A stretch of DNA of 33,694 nucleotides from Dehalococcoidia bacterium (lineage in GTDB: Bacteria > Chloroflexota > Dehalococcoidia > UBA2979): positions 1 through 33,694 of the forward strand of contig SCTU01000075.1 of the NCBI GenBank assembly GCA_004297315.1, written 5' to 3'. Within the stretch, counting starts at the first letter, position 1, and every line of letters begins with the position of its first letter. Below the pieces are notes generated by a model. The model was not told the origin of the DNA, ran no database searches, and saw only the letters and a program-made list of their open reading frames with translations. Below, one piece after another: positions 1-7,920 of this stretch. The position numbers and the translations under genes are program-made.

Positions 1-1
1 C

Positions 2-1117
2 GGGGCGGGGGCGGTCGGACTCGCGATCGCAGAGCGGCTGGCACGCACACGCTCGGTGCTCCTGGTGGAGCGGCACGAGGGCTACGGCCGCGAGACCTCG
101 TCGCACAACTCCGGCGTCGTGCATGCGGCGATCTACTACGAGACCGGATCGCTGAAGCACCGCCTCTGCTGGGAGGGCAACCCGCTCATCTATGAGTGGG
201 CGGAGGCGCACAACGTCCCGGTGCGCCGCTGCGGCAAGTTGATCGTCGCGCTGGCCGAGGACGAACGGGCCGGCCTCGACGAGGTATGGGGGCAGGCGAC
301 CGCCAACGGTGTGCGCGGCATCGAGCGGCTGACGGGCGAGCAGGCGCGCGCGCTGGAGCCGCACGTCCCGACCGTCGAGGCGATCTGGTCGCCCTCGACC
401 GGCGTGGTCGACCCCGCGTCGCTCGTCCGGTCGTACGAGGGCGAGGCGCGTGCCCACGGCGCGCTTGTCGTCTACCGGCACGCGGTCACCAGCGTCGAGC
501 GCATCGCGGGCGGGTTCCGCCTCGACCTGCGCGACGCGGACGGCCAGTCGAGCAGCGTCACGTGTGCGGCGCTCGTGAACAGCGCCGGCCACGGCGCGCC
601 CGACCTCGCCGCAGCGCTCGGCTACCCCCTCGACGGCGGCATGCACGAGGGCGTCGAGGTGCCCGTGCTGCGCCAGCGCGCGAACGGCGGCCGCTACTAC
701 GACATCGTCGACCCGGATGTTGCACGGATGGTCTCGCGCCCGGTGTACCCGCTGCCGGAGCACCAGGCGGGTGGGCTGGGGCTTCACCTGACCGTCGACA
801 CCGACGGGGGCGCACACCTCGGGCCCTCCACGGAGTGGCTGCCGGATGGCGCGCCGCTCGACTACCGGCAGGTGGACGAGCCGGAGTGGCACGCGCGGTT
901 CCTCGAGGCCGGGCGCCGGTTCCTGCCCGGGCTGCGTGGGGACCAGATTGCGCCGGGGCAGGTCGGCTACCGGCCGAAAATCCAGCGGCCGGACCAAGGG
1001 CTGGTCGACTTCCTGATCTGGCACGACCGCGGCTACGTCCACCTCGGCGGCATCGAATCGCCCGGGCTGACGGCGAGCCTGCCGATCGCGCGTGTCGTGG
1101 ACGAGGCGCTAGGCTGA
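2..1117 (+). CDS. lhgO: L-2-hydroxyglutarate oxidase-like FAD protein (5' partial)
   Basis: A DAO-family flavoprotein predicted to oxidise L-2-hydroxyglutarate, or a similar 2-hydroxy acid, to the 2-oxo acid. The gene enters from outside the window: the open frame runs back to base 2 and reads GAGAVGLAIAERL, the Rossmann GxGxxG that binds the FAD ADP moiety. A GTG at 56 is therefore not the true start. The stretch SHNSGVVHAAIYY followed by GSLKHRLCWEGN is typical of the LhgO/L2HGDH family, as is the C-terminal GGIESPGLTASLPIA. Only about 10 N-terminal residues should be missing. The last electron acceptor cannot be read from sequence. Family assignment is firm; exact substrate is inferred. 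A tiny membrane-protein ORF follows after 5 bases. Confidence 0.85.
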   Translation, partial: GAGAVGLAIAERLARTRSVLLVERHEGYGRETSSHNSGVVHAAIYYETGSLKHRLCWEGNPLIYEWAEAHNVPVRRCGKLIVALAEDERAGLDEVWGQATANGVRGIERLTGEQARALEPHVPTVEAIWSPSTGVVDPASLVRSYEGEARAHGALVVYRHAVTSVERIAGGFRLDLRDADGQSSSVTCAALVNSAGHGAPDLAAALGYPLDGGMHEGVEVPVLRQRANGGRYYDIVDPDVARMVSRPVYPLPEHQAGGLGLHLTVDTDGGAHLGPSTEWLPDGAPLDYRQVDEPEWHARFLEAGRRFLPGLRGDQIAPGQVGYRPKIQRPDQGLVDFLIWHDRGYVHLGGIESPGLTASLPIARVVDEALG

Positions 1118-1122
1118 GGCCC

Positions 1123-1236
1123 GTGAACCTCCTCGAAGACCCCGGGAAGTACTACTGGAAGTGGCTGGCGATCGCCGCCGTGCTGCTCGTCGTCTACGGG
1201 GCGGAGCGCTGGATCCGCACGGGCGCGCTCTTCTAG
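1123..1236 (+). CDS. Small single-span membrane protein (37 aa)
   Basis: A GTG-started ORF of 37 codons begins 5 bases after the oxidase stop. The peptide has a charged N-terminus (MNLLEDPGKYYWKW), one hydrophobic segment of about 12-13 residues (LAIAAVLLVVYGA), then a basic/aromatic tail (ERWIRTGALF). This is the layout of a small bitopic membrane protein. The Shine-Dalgarno is weak (GAGG just upstream). Tight spacing suggests cotranscription with the upstream oxidase, but no function can be assigned. It could be a chance ORF, since high GC makes open frames common; the hydrophobic pattern with flanking charges argues for a real gene. Confidence 0.5.
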   Translation: MNLLEDPGKYYWKWLAIAAVLLVVYGAERWIRTGALF

Positions 1237-1362
1237 CGCCCTCCCTATCGGCCTGAGTTCGCGCGTGCGCATGCCCGCGTCGCCGGGCCGGCCTTACGAT
1301 GCGGCCCGATCCAGCAGCGACGTCCACCGCGACGGGGACGGCTGCCTTTCGAGGAGGCATGA

Positions 1363-1869
1363 ATGGTCGACCGATTCCCGGTGGAAGCCGGGCACATCAT
1401 GTTGTTCGCGCGCGCCGTGGGCGACACGAACCCGATCTACTACGACGAAGAGGCCGCGAAGAAGACGGAGCCCGGCGGGATCATCGCGCCGCCGACCTTC
1501 GTGCAGGCCTCGGCGCAGTTCGACTCGAACTACAGCCTGCGCCCACGGCCCGGCCAGCGCTGGTTCGGCTCGGGCAAGGCGCCGAGCGGCAGCAATGCCG
1601 AGGCGCCGAAGGAGGAGGCCCCGCGCGGCGGGGGCGGCGGCTCCGGGCTGCACGCTGAGCAGCACTACGAGTACCACCGTCACCTCAAGCCTGGTGACGT
1701 CCTGCACTGGGTGACGAAGCCGGGCAAGACCTGGGAGGCCGAAGGCCGCCGCGCCGGGAAGTTGAAGTTCTCCGAGACGATCACGGAGTACTACGACCAG
1801 AACGACAACCTCGTGATCACGGCGCGGTCGGTCGGCGTGCAGACCGAGCGCCCGGTCGCTCAGGGTTAG
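1363..1869 (+). CDS. MaoC-like dehydratase, HadA-like non-catalytic subunit
   Basis: A 168-aa hot-dog protein of the FAS1-like/MaoC N-terminal dehydratase type. The hydratase-2 motif is degenerate: GDTNPIYYDE at residues 20-29 keeps Asp21 but has Tyr26 where the catalytic His normally sits. The following gene has both residues. This mirrors mycobacterial HadA-HadB, where one subunit binds the acyl chain and the other catalyses (R)-3-hydroxyacyl hydration or dehydration. A Gly/Glu/Pro-rich insertion covers about residues 70-96. The ATG is preceded by GAGGAGG at 1351, spaced 5 bases. The partner gene follows after 9 bases. Substrate is unknown; a fatty-acyl or short branched acyl thioester is plausible. 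Confidence 0.82.
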   Translation: MVDRFPVEAGHIMLFARAVGDTNPIYYDEEAAKKTEPGGIIAPPTFVQASAQFDSNYSLRPRPGQRWFGSGKAPSGSNAEAPKEEAPRGGGGGSGLHAEQHYEYHRHLKPGDVLHWVTKPGKTWEAEGRRAGKLKFSETITEYYDQNDNLVITARSVGVQTERPVAQG

Positions 1870-1878
1870 GGGGCATCG

Positions 1879-2301
1879 ATGGCGCTCAAGGCAAGTCAGT
1901 TGAAGGTCGGCGACAAGCACGAGGCGGTCGTGGCGCGGGACTTGAGCCGCACGCAGGTCGTGCAGTACGCCGGCGCTTCCGGGGACTACAACCCGTTGCA
2001 CACGGACGAGGTCTTCACCACGCAGGTCGCGGGTTATCCCTCGACATTCGCGCACGGGATGCTCTCCATGGGCCTGACCGGCAGAATGCTGACGGACTAC
2101 GTCGGCGACGGCCGGCTCACGAAGTTCGGCGTGCGCTTCGTCTCGCAGGTCTTCCCCGGCGACACGCTCACCGCGAAGGCCGAAGTGGAGGCGGTGCGCT
2201 CCGAGGGCGGACAGCACTTCGTGGACCTGAAGTTGAGCACGGTGAACCAGGACGGCAAAGAAGTCGTGCAGGGCAGCGCGTCCGCGCGCATCGACCCGTA
2301 A
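1879..2301 (+). CDS. MaoC family (R)-hydratase, HadB-like catalytic subunit
   Basis: A 140-aa single hot-dog MaoC-domain protein. The hydratase-2 signature YAGASGDYNPLHTDE is complete at residues 30-44, with catalytic Asp36 and His41. Expected chemistry is reversible hydration of a trans-2-enoyl thioester to the (R)-3-hydroxyacyl form, with the preceding gene as the second hot-dog of a heterodimer. The two genes are 9 bases apart, with GGGG just before the ATG. A strong intrinsic terminator begins 22 bases after the stop, so the pair seems to end its own transcription unit. Family is clear; it could act in fatty-acid elongation or in acyl-CoA degradation with the CoA-transferase downstream. 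Confidence 0.85.
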   Translation: MALKASQLKVGDKHEAVVARDLSRTQVVQYAGASGDYNPLHTDEVFTTQVAGYPSTFAHGMLSMGLTGRMLTDYVGDGRLTKFGVRFVSQVFPGDTLTAKAEVEAVRSEGGQHFVDLKLSTVNQDGKEVVQGSASARIDP

Positions 2302-2323
2302 CGCGAGGCCACGGATCACGTCA

Positions 2324-2360
2324 GGGGCCGTCGCGCGATGTGCGACGGCCCCTTCGTTTT
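2324..2360 (+). terminator. Intrinsic terminator after the MaoC pair
   Basis: Perfect 11-bp inverted repeat GGGGCCGTCGC / GCGACGGCCCC with a 7-base loop, followed by TTCGTTTT. This is a classic rho-independent terminator in plus-strand orientation, 22 bases after the MaoC stop codon, separating it from the CoA-transferase unit. Confidence 0.88.
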
Positions 2361-2453
2361 GACGCCCCGCTGCGAGCACTGCCGCCAGCCGTGTGCCGGC
2401 TCCGGTACACTGCGGCGCGCGCTACGACGCTATGACGCGCCGAGGAGACTGAG

Positions 2454-4916
2454 ATGCCGGGGCCGCTCGATAACATACGTGTAATTGACCTCACCAGCGG
2501 CCCCGTGGGCGGCATCGCCACGATGGTACTGGCCGACTTCGGCGCCGACGTGATCAAGGTCGAACGTCCCGGCGGCGACCCGTTCCGCTCCATGGCCTCT
2601 TCGCTGATGTGGCTGCGCGGCAAGCGCTCGGTCGAGCTCGACCTGAAGCGTGCGGACGGCCAGGAGCGGCTCGCGCAACTGGTCGAAACCGCCGACGTCG
2701 TGATCACGTCGTTCCGAGGGGATGCGGCGGCGGCCCTTGGAGCCGGTTATGAGGCGCTCTCGCGCCGCAACCCCGGCATCGTCTACTGCAACATCTCAGG
2801 CTTCGGCCCGCGCGGCCCGTACGCCGGCTACCCCGGCTATGAGGGCGTCGTCGCCGCGAAGGCGGGCCGCATGATGGCGTTCTCGGGTGTCGCGCCGCGC
2901 CCGGGGCCGCAGTTCGCCGCCGTGCAGGTGACCTCGCACGCGGCCTCGCAGGCGGCGGTGACGGGAGTCATCGCGGGCGTCGTGGCGCGCGAGCGGCAGC
3001 AGCGTGGCCAGCGCTTCGAGACGAGCCTGTTGCAGGGCCTGATGTCGTACGACATGGGCGGGCTGCTCATGTCGTCGTTGCGCGCGCGCGAACCGGAGAA
3101 GTGGCCGGTAGCCCCGGCGCCGACGATGCCGACGATCAACTACCACCCCGCCCTCGCGAAGGACGGACGCTGGATCCAGATGGGGAACCTGCTCCAGCAC
3201 CTGTTCGACAACTTCGTCGCAGCCACGGAGATGTACGACATCTACGCCGACGGGGAGCACGAGGGCTCGCCCGCCAGTTGGAAGGAAGAGGTGCGCGAGG
3301 CGTTCCGGGACCGGATGCTCCGGCTGATGCGGGAGAAGACGGTCGACGAGTGGATGCGCATTTTCATCGAGCACGGCGGCGTGGTCGCGCATCCGTACCA
3401 CACGACGCAGGAAGCGCTCGACGACCCCGACGTGGCGATGAACGGCCACGTAGTCGAGGTACCCGACCCGCGCGGGCGGACCGAGCCAGCCGCACAAGGG
3501 CGTCCGCCGATGCGCGCGATCGGCCTCGTCGCGCGGCTCACGGAGACGCCCGGCGCCGTGCGCGGCGAGGTCCCCGCCGTCGGGGAGCACACGGCCTCCG
3601 TCCTCAGCGAGCCGAAGCGCGCCGCGTGGCGGCCAGCGTCGGGCGAGCAAACGCCCCGCCTGCCGCTGGAGGGCGTCACGGTGCTCGACTTCTCGACGAT
3701 CATCGCTGCGCCGCTTGGCTGCTCGCACCTCGCCGACCTCGGCGCGCGCGTGATCAAGATCGAGCAGATCGGCGGCGATCCGTGGCGGTGGATGGGGAGC
3801 GGATCGTTGGGCGCGCTGAAGACGAACGCTGGCAAAGAGAGCATTTCAGTCGACCTGAAGGACCCCGCGGGCCAGCCGATCGTGCACGGCCTGATCGCGA
3901 AGGCCGACATCGTCGTCCACAACTTCCGCCCCGGTGTACCGGAGCGCCTCGGCATGGCGTACGAGCAGGCGAAACAGGTCAACCCCGAGATCGTCTACGT
4001 GAACGTGAACGGGTACGGCCCGGACGGCCCCGGCGCGCATCGTCCGGCGACGCATCCGATCCCCGGGGCGGCCCTCGGCGGCGCGCAGTACCAGGCTGGC
4101 GGGATGCCCCCCGCGTCCGACGACCTCAAGGTGATCCGCGAGGGCGCCCGGCGGCTCTTCCGCGCCAACGAGGTGAACCCGGACCCCAACACCTCGGCGG
4201 TCGTGTCGACGACCGCGATGCTCGGACTGTGGGCGCGGCAACGCACCGGCCAGGGCCAGGAGATCTTCATCGACATGATGGGCGCGAACGCCTACGCAAA
4301 CGCCGACGACTTCTTCTGGTACGAAGGCCGGGCGCCCCGCCCGCCGATCGATGAGGGTCTGCACGGCACCGGCCCGCTCTACCGCCTGTACGAGTGCAAA
4401 GCAGGTTGGGTCTTCGTCGGCGTGCTGCTGGAGAAGGAGTGGGCGCGGCTCTGCTCACTCCTCGGCCGTCCCGAACTCGCGGCCGACCCGCGCTTCAGCA
4501 CGGCCGAGGCCCGCGACGCGAACGCGGAGGCGCTTGCGGACCTGCTCGTGGAGTTGTTCCACACCAACACGGCGGACGAGTGGGAGCGCTCGCTTGCCGG
4601 TGCCGGCATCGGCTGCGTGCGCGCGGACGGCCCCGTGCCTGCGGAGTTCTTCTATCGCGACGAGCAGATGAAGGCGAACGATTTCACCTCGGCCGTCGAG
4701 CACCCGTCGCTGGGCACCTACCAGCGCCACGGGCCGGTCGTGCGGACGCAGGGCGCGCCGGCACGGCTGGGGCCCGGCCCAATGTCGGGCGAGCACACGG
4801 ACAGCCTGCTGGCGGAACTCGGCTACACCCCTGAGCAGGTGGCTGAACTGCGGGCGAAAGGCGTCGTCTGGAGCGAGGCGGGCGTCCCCGTCGCGCAGGC
4901 CACGAGGCACACGTAG
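2454..4916 (+). CDS. Double-domain CaiB/BaiF family III CoA-transferase
   Basis: An 820-aa protein made of two tandem family III CoA-transferase units (about residues 1-390 and 400-800); a usual subunit is about 400 aa. Each half starts with the family pattern (VIDLTSGPVGGIATMVLADFGADVIKVE; VLDFSTIIAAPLGCSHLADLGARVIKIE). The enzymes move CoA between carboxylic acids through a covalent aspartyl intermediate. Aligning by the helix before 'GILAAL', the second half has Asp577 (NPDPN) at the catalytic place, while the first half has Thr160 (QVTSH). So only the second half looks competent. The stop shares a base with the next gene's GTG, implying translational coupling. Substrate unknown; the upstream hydratases and hydroxyglutarate oxidase suggest a dicarboxylic or branched acyl-CoA. 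Confidence 0.88.
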   Translation: MPGPLDNIRVIDLTSGPVGGIATMVLADFGADVIKVERPGGDPFRSMASSLMWLRGKRSVELDLKRADGQERLAQLVETADVVITSFRGDAAAALGAGYEALSRRNPGIVYCNISGFGPRGPYAGYPGYEGVVAAKAGRMMAFSGVAPRPGPQFAAVQVTSHAASQAAVTGVIAGVVARERQQRGQRFETSLLQGLMSYDMGGLLMSSLRAREPEKWPVAPAPTMPTINYHPALAKDGRWIQMGNLLQHLFDNFVAATEMYDIYADGEHEGSPASWKEEVREAFRDRMLRLMREKTVDEWMRIFIEHGGVVAHPYHTTQEALDDPDVAMNGHVVEVPDPRGRTEPAAQGRPPMRAIGLVARLTETPGAVRGEVPAVGEHTASVLSEPKRAAWRPASGEQTPRLPLEGVTVLDFSTIIAAPLGCSHLADLGARVIKIEQIGGDPWRWMGSGSLGALKTNAGKESISVDLKDPAGQPIVHGLIAKADIVVHNFRPGVPERLGMAYEQAKQVNPEIVYVNVNGYGPDGPGAHRPATHPIPGAALGGAQYQAGGMPPASDDLKVIREGARRLFRANEVNPDPNTSAVVSTTAMLGLWARQRTGQGQEIFIDMMGANAYANADDFFWYEGRAPRPPIDEGLHGTGPLYRLYECKAGWVFVGVLLEKEWARLCSLLGRPELAADPRFSTAEARDANAEALADLLVELFHTNTADEWERSLAGAGIGCVRADGPVPAEFFYRDEQMKANDFTSAVEHPSLGTYQRHGPVVRTQGAPARLGPGPMSGEHTDSLLAELGYTPEQVAELRAKGVVWSEAGVPVAQATRHT

Positions 4917-6148
4917 TGCCCGACCGCCACATCGAGGTCCGCGCCCCCAGCGAGACTGAGGTCGCGGCGTTTGATGCGATGCCGCACTACGTCTTCGCGT
5001 TGTCACAGGAGGACGTGCGGGCCTACTCGACGCAGCCGGCACCGCTGGCTTCGGCCGTCCGCCTCGGTGTGTACGTCGATGGCAAAGTCGCGACGACCTA
5101 CGGATGGATCCCGTGGCAGGTGAGGCTGAACGGCCGCCCGGTCTCTGCGCCTGGCATCACCGCGGTGGGCACGTACCCCCAGTTTCGCCGCCGCGGCCAC
5201 CTCCGGCGCCTCATGGTGCGGGCGCTCGAGGTCCATCGCGAGCGCAACGAGCCGCTCGTCATGCTCTGGGCCTCTATGGGAGCGATCTATCAGCGCTTTG
5301 GCTACGGCCGTGGCTCCGAGCACGTCATATACAACGCGGATCCGCGCTTCATCGCGCTGCGAGAGCCCTTTACCTGGGATGGCGAGGTGCGGCTGATCGA
5401 CCAGGCCTCCGCCGAGGATCGTGCCGTCGCTGAACGCGTGTACGAGGAGTGGGCCGTGCCGCGCAACCTCGTCCCGATGCGTGATGCAGCTCGCTGGGTC
5501 CATCTGTGGTGGGACATTCAGCGGCAGGGCTACCACGTCGCCGTGGCGGAGGATGCGGGCGGCCGCGCGCGCGGGATGATCGCCTATAAGTCGAAGGAGC
5601 AGCACGAGGCGGGCGTGCCAGGCCCCGACCAGCACATGGAGGTCGCGGGCTTCTTCGCGCTCGACCTCGACGCCCGACGCGCGCTCTGGCAGTACGTCCG
5701 TGCGCACGACCTGGTGTTACGGGCGAAATTCGTGATGGTCGAGCCCGACGACCCGATCCCGGACCTGCTGCTCGAGCCCCGCGAACTGCGTCGCTCGACC
5801 GGTGATGCGATGTGGGTGCGGATCGTCGATGTCCCGCGCGCCCTCGAAGCACGGCCCTACGCGACAGCCGGCACGCTGACGCTGCGCGTCCACGACAAAC
5901 TGGCGCCCTGGAACGATGGCATCTGGCGCTTCGAGACGGACGGCTCCGAGACGAGGGTGACGCGGGTGGATGACGCCACGCCGGACCTCGACCTCTCGAT
6001 CAACGCGCTGGCGTCGCTGCTGACCGGGTTCCGCTCCGCCACCCGCATCGAGCGGGCGGGGATGCTCACCGGCAACGAGGCCGCCGTGCGGCGCGCGGAC
6101 GCGATCTTTGCGACCGCGTACGCGCCGCACATGCCGGAGGGGTTCTAG
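4916..6148 (+). CDS. Eis-type GNAT N-acetyltransferase with SCP2-like tail
   Basis: 410 aa, the usual length of the Eis (enhanced intracellular survival) family. The acetyl-CoA pyrophosphate loop is visible as TYPQFRRRGHLRRLM (residues 86-100). The motif LWASMGAIYQRFGYG (117-131) puts Tyr125 where Eis has its general acid, and the protein ends in Phe, whose terminal carboxylate is the base in Eis. Residues about 310-400 form the sterol-carrier-like domain. In known members the substrates are amines of aminoglycosides, peptides or lysines; here it is unknown. The GTG start overlaps the CoA-transferase stop (TAGTG). The stop shares CTAG with the convergent hydrolase. Confidence 0.85.
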   Translation: MPDRHIEVRAPSETEVAAFDAMPHYVFALSQEDVRAYSTQPAPLASAVRLGVYVDGKVATTYGWIPWQVRLNGRPVSAPGITAVGTYPQFRRRGHLRRLMVRALEVHRERNEPLVMLWASMGAIYQRFGYGRGSEHVIYNADPRFIALREPFTWDGEVRLIDQASAEDRAVAERVYEEWAVPRNLVPMRDAARWVHLWWDIQRQGYHVAVAEDAGGRARGMIAYKSKEQHEAGVPGPDQHMEVAGFFALDLDARRALWQYVRAHDLVLRAKFVMVEPDDPIPDLLLEPRELRRSTGDAMWVRIVDVPRALEARPYATAGTLTLRVHDKLAPWNDGIWRFETDGSETRVTRVDDATPDLDLSINALASLLTGFRSATRIERAGMLTGNEAAVRRADAIFATAYAPHMPEGF

Positions 6149-7086
6149 GCCCGACGCTCCAGCCAGGCCATCGCCGCCTGAGCGAAGGCGGCGGGCTGGT
6201 CCCCCTGCACCGAGTGGCCTGCGCCCTCGATCATGACGAGCTCGGCATCCTTCATGGTCTTCACCACCTCGGCAGCCACCTCGGGGGCGAGGATCTTCGA
6301 GATCGACCCGCGCATCAGGAGTGTCGGCGTCTTGATCGCGCGGACGTCCGCCCAGAGCGCCTCGCTGCGCTTCTGCGCTGCCGCCTTCATCGCGGCCTCG
6401 TCCGGCTGCGCGGGCGCCTCGCGGTGCTGCTGCTTCCACGTCCACCCGTCGGCCGTCGGCTTCAACGAGTGCATCAGGCTGTACTTCAGGTGGGCGGGCT
6501 TGCGCTGCGGGTTGAACTTGATCGCGCGCTCCAGGAAGTCCTCGAAGCGGCTCATCGTCTCCGTCTCGACGCGGAACGCCTCCATCTCGATCTGGCCTTC
6601 CTGCATCGTGACCGGCGCGATGTCCACGATGATCAAGCGCGAGACTCGTTCGGGGTGGCGCGCGGTGTAGCGGATCGCGTTCTGGCCGCCCATGGACATC
6701 CCGCAGAGCACGACCTGCGGGAAACCGAGGTGTTCGATGAACGCCTCGGTGTCGCGCAGCATGAGGTCGCCGTTGTCCTCGCCGGCCTGCGACTCCGGCG
6801 TCCATCCCGTGTCGCCGTGGCCGCGCTGGTCCGGTGCGATGACGTGGTAGCGGTCGCGCAGCAGGAGGGCGGACATGTCCCAGGTGTGCGCGGTCAGCGC
6901 CCCGCCGTGCAGCAGCACGAGCGGCGGCAGGTGGGCGTTCCCCCAGTCGACGTAGTGGAAGTCGATGCCGTTCAGCTTGACGTGGTGGTCGGTGGGCTGC
7001 ACGAACTCGCGCGGCTTGAGGTTGATTGACTCGGCGCAAGCGCGCATCTCGTCGAGGTAATTCGCAAATGGTGATGCGGTGGTCAT
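6145..7086 (-). CDS. Alpha/beta-fold hydrolase
   Basis: A 313-aa hydrolase of the epoxide hydrolase/haloalkane dehalogenase-like class. Features seen: HGG oxyanion motif (residues 60-62), DQRGHGDTG (86-94), nucleophile elbow GMSMGG with Ser131, and the late GAGHSVQ carrying the catalytic His. A cap region rich in Lys/Gln/Arg lies around residues 175-240. Ser, not Asp, as nucleophile favours esterase, lipase or C-C hydrolase activity over dehalogenase. A neighbouring minus-strand gene is another alpha/beta hydrolase of a different subfamily. The 3' end overlaps the acetyltransferase by the shared CTAG. Natural substrate cannot be inferred. Confidence 0.85.
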   Translation of the reverse strand: MTTASPFANYLDEMRACAESINLKPREFVQPTDHHVKLNGIDFHYVDWGNAHLPPLVLLHGGALTAHTWDMSALLLRDRYHVIAPDQRGHGDTGWTPESQAGEDNGDLMLRDTEAFIEHLGFPQVVLCGMSMGGQNAIRYTARHPERVSRLIIVDIAPVTMQEGQIEMEAFRVETETMSRFEDFLERAIKFNPQRKPAHLKYSLMHSLKPTADGWTWKQQHREAPAQPDEAAMKAAAQKRSEALWADVRAIKTPTLLMRGSISKILAPEVAAEVVKTMKDAELVMIEGAGHSVQGDQPAAFAQAAMAWLERRA

Positions 7087-7184
7087 GGGGCGTCCCTTTC
7101 AGTCCTCGCGCCATCACGCGTCGAGGCCGCCGCGATGCTAGCCGATCGGGCCGCGCCCTGCCGCCTCGCTGTTGGGCGTGACGC

Positions 7185-7853
7185 CTAACCCTCCGGCGTG
7201 ACGTCCAGCACTCGCTGGCTCCACAGCGCGAGGTCGCGCAGGCTCTCGTTCCCGATCTGATGGCCCATCGCGTACTCGCGGTGATCAGGCTTCGCGCCGA
7301 GCGCCTCCAACCGCGTCTTCGAGTCGCGCGCCCGGTCGAGGGCGATCATCGGGTCCTCGGAGCCGTGCTGGACGAGGATCGGGAGTGCGGCGACCGCCGC
7401 TGGGTCGGCGGCCTGACCGGCCGCCTCGGCCTCTTCGGGGAGCCAGGTGGACAGCGCGGCGAGGCCTCGCCACCGACCCGGCTCAGCGAGCGCGAGGCGG
7501 TAGGCGATGCTGCCGCCCTGCGAGAAGCCGAGGAGCGCGACGCGCCCAGGGTCGCCGCCGTAACGCGGCACCGCGACATCGATGAAGTCGTGGAGGAGGC
7601 CGACAATGCGCTCGAACTCCTCGGGGCTGCGGCGCGGGTCGCCGCCGGTGTTGAACCAGGTATACGAGAGGGTGCCGGGCTGGAGAACGTACGGCGCTTC
7701 CGGGAAGAGCAGGAGCGTCCGCCCGCCACCGAGGAATGGCGCGAGGCCCATGAGGTCCTGGCCGTGCGCCCCGTGCCCGTGGAACGCGACGATCGTCGGT
7801 AGCGGGCCGTCGCCGCCGGGATGCCACACGCCGTGTGCGAAGTCCATGTCCAC
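7185..7853 (-). CDS. Phospholipase/carboxylesterase-type serine hydrolase
   Basis: 222 aa, matching the small carboxylesterase/lysophospholipase (YpfH/dienelactone-hydrolase-like) family. The triad is visible: Ser111 in GFSQGG, Asp in HGSEDPMI, and His in MGHQIG near the C-terminus; the strand-3 loop HGHGAHGQDL (25-34) supplies the oxyanion hole. There is no signal peptide, so a cytosolic esterase or thioesterase-like role is likely. Two nearby ATGs (residues 1 and 3) are equally possible starts. It precedes the alpha/beta hydrolase on the same strand with about a 100-base gap, so coexpression is possible but unproven. Confidence 0.82.
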   Translation of the reverse strand: MDMDFAHGVWHPGGDGPLPTIVAFHGHGAHGQDLMGLAPFLGGGRTLLLFPEAPYVLQPGTLSYTWFNTGGDPRRSPEEFERIVGLLHDFIDVAVPRYGGDPGRVALLGFSQGGSIAYRLALAEPGRWRGLAALSTWLPEEAEAAGQAADPAAVAALPILVQHGSEDPMIALDRARDSKTRLEALGAKPDHREYAMGHQIGNESLRDLALWSQRVLDVTPEG

Positions 7854-7920
7854 CGCCCTCGATTGCCTCGTTGACGTCGGATCGTAGCGCCGGTCGAGGG
7901 TCCCCGCGGCGACGTCGGGC

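Noticed and set aside
7172-7187. GGCGTGACGCC palindrome after the carboxylesterase
   Set aside because: The two arms leave a one-base loop, so it cannot form a terminator hairpin; no T-run follows.
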